Part shown: positions 47,856 to 60,000 of the stretch, in pieces
Layout: each line of letters begins with the position of its first letter
Position numbering within the stretch: position 1 is the stretch's first letter
Assembly: GCA_947561585.1 (NCBI GenBank)
Contig: CANNZV010000838.1
Location: forward strand, 1-64,000
Direction of reading: 5' to 3'
Origin: Caprella mutica
Lineage: Eukaryota; Arthropoda; Malacostraca; Amphipoda; Caprellidae
DNA length: 64,000 nt
The notes under the pieces: model-generated
Told to the model about the DNA's origin: nothing
Databases searched by the model: none
What the model saw: only the letters and a program-made list of their open reading frames with translations
Made by a program: the position numbers and the translations under genes

Positions 47856-48465
47856 AAATTATATTGAACTGAAACAGAGTTGTTTTTATTACTTTTTTAA
47901 ATTAAATTATGCTCACCCTAAACAATAAATAGAAATTTATCCTGAAAACATATGGTTTTAATCCTACAATGTCATATAGGTATGGAATTAAATGATAATA
48001 TATTTATTTATATATCCAAAGTGGAATATATATACATGCTATAAAAGAACTTAGTCTATCATATAGTAGGGCTCTATTTAATTATCATTCGATATATCCA
48101 AACAGCCTCATTATATATTATCCATAGGAAAATAAAATCTAAATCTTGATATTAAATGGAATACATCAAACAAATCCAAAATATGGCTAAATAATCAATA
48201 ACCGACACTCTAAACGCTACATATACTTCATTTATCAATATTTTAATTATATACCAAAGAAAAACTTCAATTGTTATACATTTAAATTAGTACTAATTGA
48301 GTTTTCAAAGTATAACATTATAGCTTATCTGTAAGCTATCACAGATACTGTAAATCTTCTTCTCGCCATCTCCTGTACGTGTATATGTACCGTAACTATT
48401 CTAATGTACGGCGGTGATGTGGCCCGATAAATAATTTACCTGCACATTGACTAGGTGAAGTACAT
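47856..48465. other. AT-rich spacer
   Basis: No feature recognised. Confidence 0.4.
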
Positions 48466-48844
48466 GGTGTCCCAGGAATAACTGACCCTATTGGCTAATA
48501 TGGGGTCAGTTACGAATTATCGGTCCGTTTCACATCTTCGGTCATACAACAAAATATAAATAATAAGAAATTAATTTCAATTGGTATCCATGATACCTGC
48601 AGGTGTCAGGGATACCAACTGAATGTTAATGACATTATATTTTTTTCTTATATGTCCGAAGATGTGAAATCGACCGATAATTCGTAACATACCCTAACTA
48701 AAACTCAAAATGTATATGCTGTTAAAACTGATTCATGTAGAATTAATACATACTTATAATAGGAATTCATTTTCTACCCTATATATAAAATATTATACTT
48801 AACTAATAAGAAGGGGGCAGCTACTTAATTCTGGAACACCCTGT
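48466..48844. mobile_element. Older inverted-repeat element split by a family B MITE
   Basis: GGTGTCCCAGGAATAACTGA at the left is answered at the right by TTCTGGAACACCCTG (inverted). The family B copy at 48499-48696 sits inside, so it inserted later. Confidence 0.5.
48499..48696. mobile_element. Palindromic MITE, family B copy with GGTATCC core
   Basis: TATGGGGTCAGTTACGAATT left, inverted right end ATAATTCGTAACATACC; core palindrome at 48579-48622. Confidence 0.85.
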
Positions 48845-49369
48845 ATATAGATAAAGACTTTAATAAAAATTTTAAATACCGGTAGTAATTTATTATTCAA
48901 TAAGAGCTTTGATAATTCCTATCATATATAACTAAATTATTAGCATATTAATTGGACCGAGTATACGTTTTGTGTGCTATTTGAAATATTTATTAATGTT
49001 TGAACATAACTTGAATGGAGTTTCTGTGTTTAAAAATATTTAGATTTACTTTATTTAAATTAATTAATTTTCTATGACAAATAATTTATTTCAAGAAACT
49101 GTAAATAATTTTAAATTCTGATTTCCACAGTTAATTGATTTATAACTTGATTATTATATATTCATTGTATTTGATTTAAATAATGATCATTTATTATGGG
49201 ATATGAAAATCTATTTTTTGTTGAGCTTATACCTAACTCTGTTTCTTTATACTATATATTGAACATTTATTAAACCTCATACGGTTTAGTTCATAATCAC
49301 CAAAATGATATTTAATGATGGAGTCAATGTTATTTAAAATTAAAATTGTAGAGAAACATATATAGTAAT
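48845..49369. other. AT-rich spacer
   Basis: No feature recognised. Confidence 0.4.
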
Positions 49370-49662
49370 TGTATCAAAGTGTATCAAGATACAAAGTAAG
49401 TGTGTCCAGATACAGTCTATACATTGCAAGTGTATCAAGATACAGTCTATACATTGCAAGTGTATCAAGATACAGTCCATACATTGCAAATGTATCAAGA
49501 TACACTGCAACTGTGTCCAGATACAATCTATACACTGTAAGTTTATCAAGATACAGTCTGTGTGCTACAAGTGTATCAAGATACAGTCTATACACAGCAA
49601 ATGTATCCAGATACAGTCTGTGTGCTGCAAGTGTATCAAGATACAGTGTATCCAGATACAGT
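49370..49662. repeat. 30-bp minisatellite with a palindrome in every unit
   Basis: About ten copies of GTGTATCAAGATACAGTCTA plus about ten bases. TGTATCAAGATACA is a perfect inverted repeat with a two-base loop. Open frames on both strands come from the 30-bp period. Confidence 0.94.
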
Positions 49663-49754
49663 CTGTTCGCTCCCTGCAATTCTATCATAACATTACCATG
49701 CATACAATGGCTTAATAAATCATTCTAGAATTCCTAATTAGTCGAATTGAGGTC

Positions 49755-49761
49755 TATAAAA
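49755..49761 (+). promoter_or_regulatory. TATA box, candidate proximal promoter of the C15 gene
   Basis: TATAAAA lies 425 bases before the C15 ATG. If used, transcription would start near 49785 and the AG at 49961-49962 would not be needed as an acceptor. Confidence 0.35.
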
Positions 49762-49982
49762 AGTCATTGCAGCTATTGCTTCCTCTATTAGAGCGAGTGT
49801 CTGTATAGAAGCACTAATGACAGCCTTCGAGAGCAATAAATAACTTTTTAGCTGAATAATCTGGAGTGATTACTCCTGTTTCGTCACACACTTCGGTTTC
49901 CGCTCCTGTTTCTGTAATAAATTTCTATCTACCCATTAAATAGCATCAAATTTCCTTTTCAGAACTGAATTGTTGGTAGAAA

Positions 49983-50094
49983 ATGTGAGCCTAAATGTGA
50001 TAAAGTGATTAGTATTGAGAACATTGAAAGAAAGAAATAAAATGAAAAGTGCTACAAGAGGTTTTGGTTCTGCAATATGTTAGAATTTCAGTAA
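49983..50094 (+). promoter_or_regulatory. Upstream ORFs in the C15 leader
   Basis: ATGTGA start-stop pairs at 49983 and 49995, a 13-codon ORF at 50042-50083 and a 5-codon ORF at 50077-50094 all lie before the main ATG. They would lie in the mRNA under either promoter and may dampen translation; start-stop elements can stall ribosomes. Function inferred. Confidence 0.4.
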
Positions 50095-50179
50095 GAGATT
50101 GAAAGATTTTGTAGAAAGTGCATATTCCACTAGTTTTGTAACTAGTATCTTTCTTATCAGTGAGTAAGGCTTCAGGACA

Positions 50180-51026
50180 ATGACAGTGATGGCTGATGGT
50201 ATTTGTGAAGACCCTCACCATTCCAGGGCTCCTCCTTCCCCCTTATCAAGTCTTCGCAGTCCTTCTCCTCTAGACCTCAGGCGCGGTGATGGTGGTCCTC
50301 GCCTTCCATTCAGCATATCCTCACTCCTGTCAAATTCCCTCACCAGTCAACTCAACGCTTCCAGAGACCTTTTGGACAGAGCTGCAGCAGCCGAAAGGGA
50401 GATAATGGACAGAAGCAAGGATCTCCTCAACAATGAAAAATATATCGAACGAAATAAAGATCTTCTGGACAGGGAGAAATTCTTAGAAAGAAGCAAAGAC
50501 CTGCTAGACCGACAGAAGTTCCTGGATAGGAACAAGGACCTTTTAGACCGGGAGAAGCTTATGGTTAGGGACGACAGAGAGTTGATGGTTAGAGGAGATT
50601 TACAGGACCACAGTGAGAGTGAGGGGGAAGCTGATGCCACTCATGAAGATGATGGAGTGAATGGAGAGGAAGATGATATTAGAAATGGGGATGAATCTCA
50701 CGGGGAGGAGGAAGATGATGAAGATAATTCCCATTCGTTTCAACCATATTCATATTCACACATGCCATTCGCAGCAGGTTTACTCCCTCACCTCCACGGT
50801 CTCATTCCTGGTCTTAGTAGTAGTTTCGGATCTCATGGATTGGGTGGAAGTAATACAGGTCTCATGTCCGGACCTGGAGGTGTTATCAGAGTACCGGCAC
50901 ATAGACCACCAAATAATTCAATGCCACCTTTAGGGGGGCCAACTTTGCCCTGGTTAGCAGGGCTGACTCCCCTCGAAAGAACTGCAGCAATGGCCCACCA
51001 TTTGTCTTCTTTGGCTCCGATGGCAG
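50180..51026 (+). CDS. C15: C15 exon 1 (eh1 motif, charged repeats, acidic region)
   Basis: Encodes residues 1-282 and one base of the next Gly codon; donor GGCAG|GTGAGA. Codons are GC-richer than the surroundings. If unspliced, a TAA follows within five codons. The 13-residue repeat part is described separately. Antisense ORF at 50347-50640 is a shadow of that repeat. Confidence 0.95.
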
Positions 51027-54000
51027 GTGAGATTTTTTAAAATTATATTTAAGTTACATTGCTTTAGCCTTATTGATGAATTTGTCTTTCAAACACAATT
51101 TCTTTATCAAGAAAGAGTACCTATAACCACTGCAGCACCATGATGATGTTTACATTTCATGTTATTCAATGACATATAATTTGAAACATTATACAACAAA
51201 AAACAGGCAAATAGTATACATTATTCAACCAGTTTTAGTGCATTTTGTAAATTATTTGTGTGCCATGTAGTATATGGTGTTATCCGTTTGGTCTTAAAGT
51301 AAAATCATTATCTAGATTTTATCTTTTTCCTTTTTAATATGGTGACCCTTGAACTTGATAACCAAATTTGAATTTTTTTTGTTAAAAAAAATGTGACTAT
51401 AATTCTCAACTATAATATTATGGAATGAAGAGATGATTGAAGGCCAAATGTTTTAAGGTTTATCACCCTGATAAAAAAGTTATAACCATTTAGCTAATCT
51501 ACAACACTGACCATTCTGACGTAATCCTTGTATACCTTTGCTGAAATTATAAATTATGGAGTTAGATCAAGTGACCTTGTAGGTAAAACCCGTGGTCCCA
51601 TAGTTTTAAGGTTTTCCTACTATACGCAAAGCTAATGTAATGTTCTTTATAAATTTGTACAAATATAGGTAGGTGTAGAGTTTGTTCATTCTCAACTCTT
51701 CAGTCTATACTAAATCCTTTATTAAGTTTGAGTGGAATTTAATTTTCTATCTAGATGGAATTAGCTTGGCTGAACAACATAATTTTTTTAATGGTTTCTG
51801 TTTTTTATAACATTGATTCAGTAAAAACACGAAGTGATCATTTGAATCAAGGATTCAATAATTTGTATTAGGTGTCATTTTACACCAAATGTCTTAAAGG
51901 CGGATCCAACAGAATGATGATGTAACTGATTGCGTGAATCTTAGTTATTTCATACAGACAAAACAAATATTTTTTTTCAGCTTTTAAAGAATCATTCCGC
52001 TACCAATTAGTAAAAATATTCATGGAATACCTATAACTTTTTTGAAGGTCAACATTTAGTAGATTGACTACAAAAGAGTTAATTTTTAACAGTGAATTAA
52101 TACTATATTTTTGTTATTTGCAGGTCCTTTTGGTTTCCCCAGACGGATCGGTCACCCGTACCAGTCGCGCACTCCCCCCAAGAGGAAAAAACCAAGAACT
52201 TCTTTCACTAGAGTCCAGGTGAATATAAACTACCAATAATTATATTATTTAAATTACCAATTCTCATTTTTCTGAGTGTGGAAAGTGGACTATTTTAGGG
52301 TTTCCAGGTTCAATATTTATTTAAAAAGGCACTGACATGTTCTTACACCAACTATAGCTATAGTCAGAATACAATTTAATTGTTTATTGTTTAGTTGTAA
52401 TTAAATTTATGTGAGGAATATTTATCAAACGAGTTGATAGAAATTATGTTTAATCTTAATGTCGTATTGAAAAAATATATATATAGGTTATTGTTTAAAG
52501 ACTAGGAGAATATGATTGAGGACAAATGGAAATAAAATTCATGGAAACAGTTCCATGAATACTATATACTGTATATAGTCTTCTAAAACGTAAATATACA
52601 TTTAAAGGTTGAATATTTCCTGTTCTTGAAAGTTACTATTATATAATTCCTAAAATAGCTTACACTTATGTATTTCAACTCAAATAAGTGACCAAATTCA
52701 TCACCGGTGTGGCTGAATATTGCTATTATTAAGTGGACCGTCAGGCAGACATCCTTCATTTGCTACCTTGTACAGGATACGCATAAACACAATGCCGCTA
52801 AAATCGACTAAAGTGCACCAATTACCTACCTATAACATGGAGGCAGTGGCTAGATATGCACTAGCTGTGTACTGTCCCTTCTAACATTTTATGGGAGGCT
52901 TGGCGATGGTTACTCTAACTCTTCTTTCGAGTGTTGTGCGGTTGCGCTCTTTTTGAGATTACTTGTTTAAATGCTTATTGGAGATTAAATATTGTTTTCG
53001 AAATAGTAAAGTAATAATTGTTAATATTAATATGCATTATAAATACTATCATTATTGTCGAAGATATATACCAATTAATGATCCAAATTATTTGAAGCTA
53101 ACTTCGAAAATTTTCGAACATGAAGTAATTTCACAGCACAAAAAAAAATTTATTCACAAAATCATCGACTAGAGTTTGTAAATCTTTGAAATGATTAGTT
53201 TACTAAATACACTTTTCGTTTGTTTCAGTGATATAATTAATATAATCATTTTCTTTAACTCGAAGAGTGATATTCTCGAATAATTTTTATCTTTAAAGTT
53301 TGATATAAACATATAGGATTTTATAGATTAATTTAAATATAAATTAAACATATACGCCATGTTTTATTTTAAAGTGAATGGTTAGACTATAAAATATTAG
53401 AGTAAAAATTATTACTCATTAAAATGGAGTATGCATATATTTATGTTAATATCAGGAGAAAAAGATAGTTTATAGGTATGTATTTTCCCGTCCATTACCT
53501 ATAATTTGTCTTGTAAAATCCTGCAGTAAACGTTATACAGATCGTGCATAATCCTATAATTTTATTTAATATGGAATATTTTGGCTAAGTTATTCTCGAT
53601 ATAATGTAAGATATATTTTTAACTCCCTAACTATTTCATACCAATTAATGCTTTGCTAAATCAGTAGACTAAGTGTCGGGTATGTTCCGAGTTATCGGAT
53701 GGTTCCTCATTTTCGGACACTATTTTATATTTAACGTTTATATTGATAAATCCATGATATCTGCAGGCTTCATGGATACCAACTGGATAAAAGTTAGATG
53801 GTGTATACATATTTCTTACAGGACCGAAAATGTGAAACCGTTCAATGACTTAGAACTTACACTACTTCTTAATTATTAAGGGCAATGTCACACGAGCGTT
53901 TACAACGCTCCAAAAACGTCCCTTCACATGGATACATATGAAATGGACTTAGCAATAGTTACCTCAGAGTCAAAAACGCTGTGCAAAAACGCTTTTCAAA

Positions 54001-57000
54001 AACGCTCGTGTGACAGAGCCCTTATTGATACAGTTTAGGATATTAAATTTTTCCGATTTTATCGATCAATTTACCTACCTACCCACCACACAATTTCTTC
54101 CTGATTAAAAACATGCATATTCGTACATAAAATTTCACGTGTGTATATCTGTCTATACTGATGTACAATCGCCTTGACATTTCTCCTCCTGGTGATAACT
54201 CGTATCAATACTAATATCAAAATTAATCGGTACTCGATGATAGGCTATAGGACTGTTTTTTATGGTGAATCGAGAGATGTTTCCAAGTAATTTTAACTCA
54301 CTATAAGCGTTGTAGAAAGTGTCATTGAATGGCTAAAGGCAATTGTAGATAAAAACTATAATTCTATGACTATAAAGTCTCTTTATAGTTTGCTAATAGT
54401 GACTATTTCTAATGTTTAACCAAATTAATTTATTATATTTTATTATATTATCTATAAAACTACAAATTGATTTGTTAATCAATTACAGTATATATGTATT
54501 TATGAAACAATTATATATAAAATCACTTATAAAAGTATTTATACCAGTACTTGAATTACATTGCTAGGGTTGTGACAATATGCTTTTAAAATCATATATC
54601 CAGAAAATATTATAGACGGAGAGAATTAAAGAGTATTGAATCGTTTTACACCAGCGGTATATATAGTATTCGAAACCATTTCATTTCGTCTATGATATTC
54701 TTCTATGATTTTAAAAGCATATTGTCACAACCCTACTAATTACGATATATATATATAACATAAAGTTAAAATGTCGATATATTCAAATATACCTCTTTTG
54801 ATAGGTTTGAGATAGAGTATTGAGTATTATTATATATCAAATTTTTACCTCTTTTATTTTTTTCACCGTCAGGTTAATGAGCTGGAGAAGAGGTTCAACA
54901 AGCAGAAATACTTGGCAAGCAGTGAACGAGCAACCCTAGCCAAGCAACTGAAAATGACAGACGCCCAAGTGAAGACCTGGTTCCAGAACAGGAGAACTAA
55001 GTGGAGGTGAGTGTTGGAACGGAGTTGCATGGAACTGAAGCGATGGAACGGTGTGAATGGAACTGACGCGATGGAACGTTGTAAATGGGACTGAAGTGAT
55101 GGAACGGGGTTGCATGGAACTGAAGCGATGGAACGGTGTGAATGGAACTGACGCGATGGAACGTTGTAAATGGGACTGAAGTGATGGAACGGGGTTGCAT
55201 GGAACTGAAACAACATGGATCACTATCGTGAATTTAATATTCGAGTTCATACAGTAGGATACCTTCACCAAATGCATTGTTTTTATCTCATTTTAAAGTC
55301 GACAGATTCCCACTTATTTCAATTCCCCCCTGCAACTTCCAGTCGCGACTTATTGGATGAAGTTTTGTGTTGTTGTGACGGCATCACGTGCGCTATATTT
55401 TACCTAGATTTGTGAGTCTCTGTGAGCGATTCATAGCGAGACACGGCGACACACGTACAAGTTAGTGCCAGCGAGTTGTCGCGACCTGATCCTCGGGCGA
55501 TGAATCTTAACGCCCGGGACTTGGGGACGTGATCAGCGCGAATTGAAAAGTTACGGCAGAAGCCATCTTCGCTGATGAATGGAAGCAGGCGGCTGATTTA
55601 ACAGAGAAAGGCACGCTGTTTCTAAAGGCAAAATTGGGGGTTACAAATTCTTCAGTGAACTATAGCCATAATGGTATAAAAATATTAAATAATCATTTAA
55701 TATTATTAAATAACGCTGATAATAATTATAGAATATTATCAATGAAATATATTTTAATGTTATTATTAAACATCGTACTCATATAAAGGAGTACAACGGC
55801 TCATATTCATTATTATCTTAAACAAACTAATTATCGTAGAATTATGATAGTTCAGTTTTTTATCCAATCTGAGGTGTTCCAATCTGAACACCCACTTACC
55901 GAGTACTGTGGGTCTGAATAAGTGTCAGAGCACCGTTATGTTATTTTCTAGGTGAAATTTTTAAATCTAGAAATACGATACTGTAACCATTTTTCGAAGT
56001 TTGGAATTAAAATGTTTTACAACCTCGAGTATAGGGTGTGACCGGTAATTGGACATAGGCCTCTTTTCCCTAAAGACTACGTGACTGATTCAGGACTACA
56101 ATGACTGAATTGATAAAATAGTCAATGAACACCTGGTCAACGTAATTTTTTTTAATTTATGTAAAATATCGTTCATTGACTGGAACAGACGGGGGAGTTT
56201 TGGAACATTCGGTGTTGAACTACTATAGGGCAAGTCCTTAATTATCGGTCAGTTCCACATTTTCGGACACGTAAGAAAAAAATATATAATAATTATTTTT
56301 TAATTTTAATTGGTATCCATGATACATGCAGGTATCATGGATACCAATTAAAATTAAATAATAATTAGCTGGTATATATTTTTTTCTTACGTGTCCGAAA
56401 ATGTTGAACTGACCGATAATTAAGGACTTCCCCTATAGTTGTAAAATATATCGATATTGCTAAGCAATTTATATATAGTGTTATTTTTCAACAACAGCAT
56501 ATAAGATACATTTACAGATGCATTTACAGTTGTATTTACAGTTGCATTATACATTTACAAATACAGTGTGAACGATATTGATAAATTGGAAGTTCTCTTA
56601 CGTATCTTACAACATAGGTATGAAATACATTTACCGATAAATACAGTATTATTTATTATGAATTTTCTTCAAATGGCATATAATTAATAGAAATCTTCTG
56701 CAACATATTATTCATTGTTTTTCCTATATAGAGTATTGTATAAATGATGTCGATATGCAATTACGATGTAGTAAATTAATCAGTATAATTATAATGATTA
56801 TATTAGATTTATTTCATATCAATGTATCTTTAATAATGGGTATTTCTCGATGGAATATAGGTATAGGCAGAATGATTTATTTTTAATGGATTTTGCCAAA
56901 TTATAATTAACAAATATGGTATCTACTTTAGAAACATTAGTTGTTTTATAATAATAGATAAATAAATTATTATAATTAGTTAATAAGTTTGATCATCCTT

Positions 57001-60000
57001 TAAAATTATTGATAGTTAATTCAAATAAATTATAAATTCACCATCTTAAAGTTCTCAATAATAATCTGTATTAAAATTACTAACATTATAAAATAACTGC
57101 TGGAAACAGTCGGTAGATCTCCCCGAGCATGAGACTATAAATGCTCTTCTCACCGATTAAACCATTCTAATAATTCCAGAGTCTGATTCTCACTATTCCT
57201 AAAACTCGGACATAATTTCTTAATCCGTTTTCGGTAAATAAAGACGTCACATGTTTCACCCAGGCATGTGGGGGTAAATTTAGGATACAAGATTGTTGAC
57301 AGTTATTTTTTAAGAATCAGAGAGCAATGGCATTTCCTCATCTATCATATCCAATGACATATTTAACCGTCAGTTAGTCTGCACGTCTTACCATTCATTC
57401 TCAGAATGACATTGTAGCATGAAAGACGATACGGCGGCTATAGGCAATTACCTATGCTGCCATTGCAGTTTTTACCTGGGTATAGGTGTGGCTAAATTCC
57501 ATGCAAAGGCTAGCAATTAACTGCAATTAGACTAATGCAAAGACATGCACAAACAGAAAAGCTGTCATGATACACAGGAATAAACTCCGCAGATTAGATA
57601 TTATGGATCGCGATTATTGCATTGGAATCACGGAAACAAGATAAACAAGATAGGAAACCAAGGTAGCGATGTTTCTCGGGGTATTGTTGTAACTATATTG
57701 GCAATGTTGTGGCAGTATTGGCAATGTTGTAACAGTATTGGCAATGTTGTAACAATATTGGCAATGTTGTAACAATATTGGCAATGTTGTAACAATATTG
57801 GCAATGTTGTAACAGTATTGGCAATGTTGTAACAATATTGACAATGTTGCCCAAGAAACATTGCTACCTGGGTAAATCACTAAAATTGTTTGTTAACTAT
57901 ATCTAAAATTATTTAAAAATTGGCATATTATTAATATTTATTTTGCAATGCATGTACGTTAAAATTTATTTCCTTCATTTAAAATAATTATAAAATGGGA
58001 TAAATTATTATTTTTATTTTTAAGAAATTTAGGGTAGCTTATTTTTTGTTTTAGGAAATTTAGGGTAGCTTATTTTTAGTTTTAAGAAGTTTATGTAAAT
58101 AGCAGACCAGTTAGTGTCAAATACTGCAGAGCCATTCAGCAGGTAATGCACCGTATATTTACCTGTAATTACCCTAATTACAACCAATTACCACCAATAG
58201 GGTTAGACTGTACATACAGCTTACTATCGACCATGCGCTATAACGTACTATAGCAGATGCAGAAATAACGAACTCTATTCAAAATGACATAGGTATTACT
58301 TAACTAAAATGGAGTAGGGTACGTACGCTTGTCCGACATTTAGGATAATTTTTGCAATGTTGAAAATAATTTAGATAACTGTGCATGGGATGGGTCGGTG
58401 ATTGAGTATATCCCTTGAAAACAGACGGTAAAATCGAAAAGGTTATTGTGAATATTCGTAGTCAATTGTATTATATATTTCGGTTTAGAGAATAACTATA
58501 ACTTTTGATATAGACGTGAGAGTTATATTAATTTCCATGCAATAGAAATCCTATATAAAAATATTACCAATCGAAGTGAATACAAAATTAAATCCACACA
58601 AAAATAATTGTATCGTATATCAGATAATCTAACTAAATGAATACCTAAAGCATTTTACAGGATGATCCATAAACATTTGACCCTCGTTTTGTTTTTTGTT
58701 AATGAAATGAATACTAATGAACCAAGAGTATTGAAACCAGTTTTACGAGAAATAATATGAAATGGAGATTGATTGTACGTTACAGCTTTTGAAATATTTA
58801 AAAATAATATTGAATGCAAAGTATTTTCTTCAATAGTTCTGGGATTTTCGGTACTCTAAAACATTAAAATTCTGTCTATTAAGTAATACCATTTCCTGAT
58901 GGATGAAAATGTACTTTATCTTTTAAAGAATAAGTTCTGAATAAATAACTAATTTTCACTAAGGCGAAAAAATGACTCTGCGTAATCAAAACGTTGAAAA
59001 GAACACTTCTACTGTTTCAAGAAAAGTGCGGCCATTATTTTACAGGATATAATTTTTAAAACCTAATGTAAACAAATCTCCAAGATGTATTCTTTAAAAT
59101 AGAATTGTTTCAATACTCTTTGCTTATTAGTTTGCATTTTATTAACAAATGAAAAAGATGAGATGGTTAATAAGGATCACCCTGCTTATAGTATCATTTA
59201 ATACAACATATCTAGATATATCTATCTTAAAGATATGTAAAAACACATAGCCCTCTTTTCTCTACACACTACACACCACTCTTTTCTCTACACACCACTC
59301 TTTTCTCTACACACCACTCTTTTCTCTACACACCACTCTTTTCTCTACACACCACTCTTTTCTCTACACACCACTCTTTTCTCTACACACCACTCTTTTC
59401 TCTACACACCACTCTTTTTTTTCTTTTCTCGCACTACACCGTAGACCTCTAAAGGATTCAGATGGCCGGTCTGTCACAGTGAATTTTTTTAGTTTACACC
59501 ATGTGTCGCGGTGGTGTCTGACTTGTTAGTAACATGTAGAGTGTTTTATTTGTTTGCGAAGTGCAGGGAGGGACATTTGGCTTGTATCTTCGCTAGGTTG
59601 TTTGTTGTTTCTTTCGCCTGTACTGGTCATTTGAAAGATGTTATGAAAGGAGTTATTATATCGTAGTGTGGGAGAATTACTGGCTATTATTATATGTGGG
59701 AAATTACCGGTTGTAGGTATATACATTCTTCCTTTGATTTAGGAATTTGTACTGAAATTTGAATAATTAGTAATAGCTGAGAGACATTTAGTAATATGTT
59801 GATGAAAGAAGATCAACTTTTGTTTTTCAAAATAAAAACCTAATTCTTTTGCCGTTACAATATCACAATTTGATATTTATACATTTTTGTATAATTTGTT
59901 TTCTCTCCATTCATTTTTTTCTATTGTACCATTAAATATTATTTTCCGCATTTTAGAAGCTAAATTCTTTTTTTTAAATTTGCGTTTCACGTTTGTTTCA

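Larger units (their letters stand above)
52219..54872. other. C15 intron 2
   Basis: Holds a family B MITE (53677-53864), a CACGAGCGTTT element (53879-54026) and a family D MITE (54565-54735). 52690-52960 is a GC-balanced unique patch. The 69-codon ORF at 52963 has no support. Confidence 0.7.

Noticed and set aside
49340..49728. ORFs of about 70-119 codons on both strands
   Set aside because: Produced by the 30-bp minisatellite.
50347..50640. 97-codon reverse ORF rich in Ser and Arg
   Set aside because: Antisense of the C15 charged repeat.
54869..55277. Reverse ORFs overlapping C15 exon 3 and the following array
   Set aside because: Antisense of the homeodomain exon plus the 28-bp repeat; no independent evidence.
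57614..57880. Reverse ORFs over the 20-bp array
   Set aside because: Array artefact inside a foldback element.
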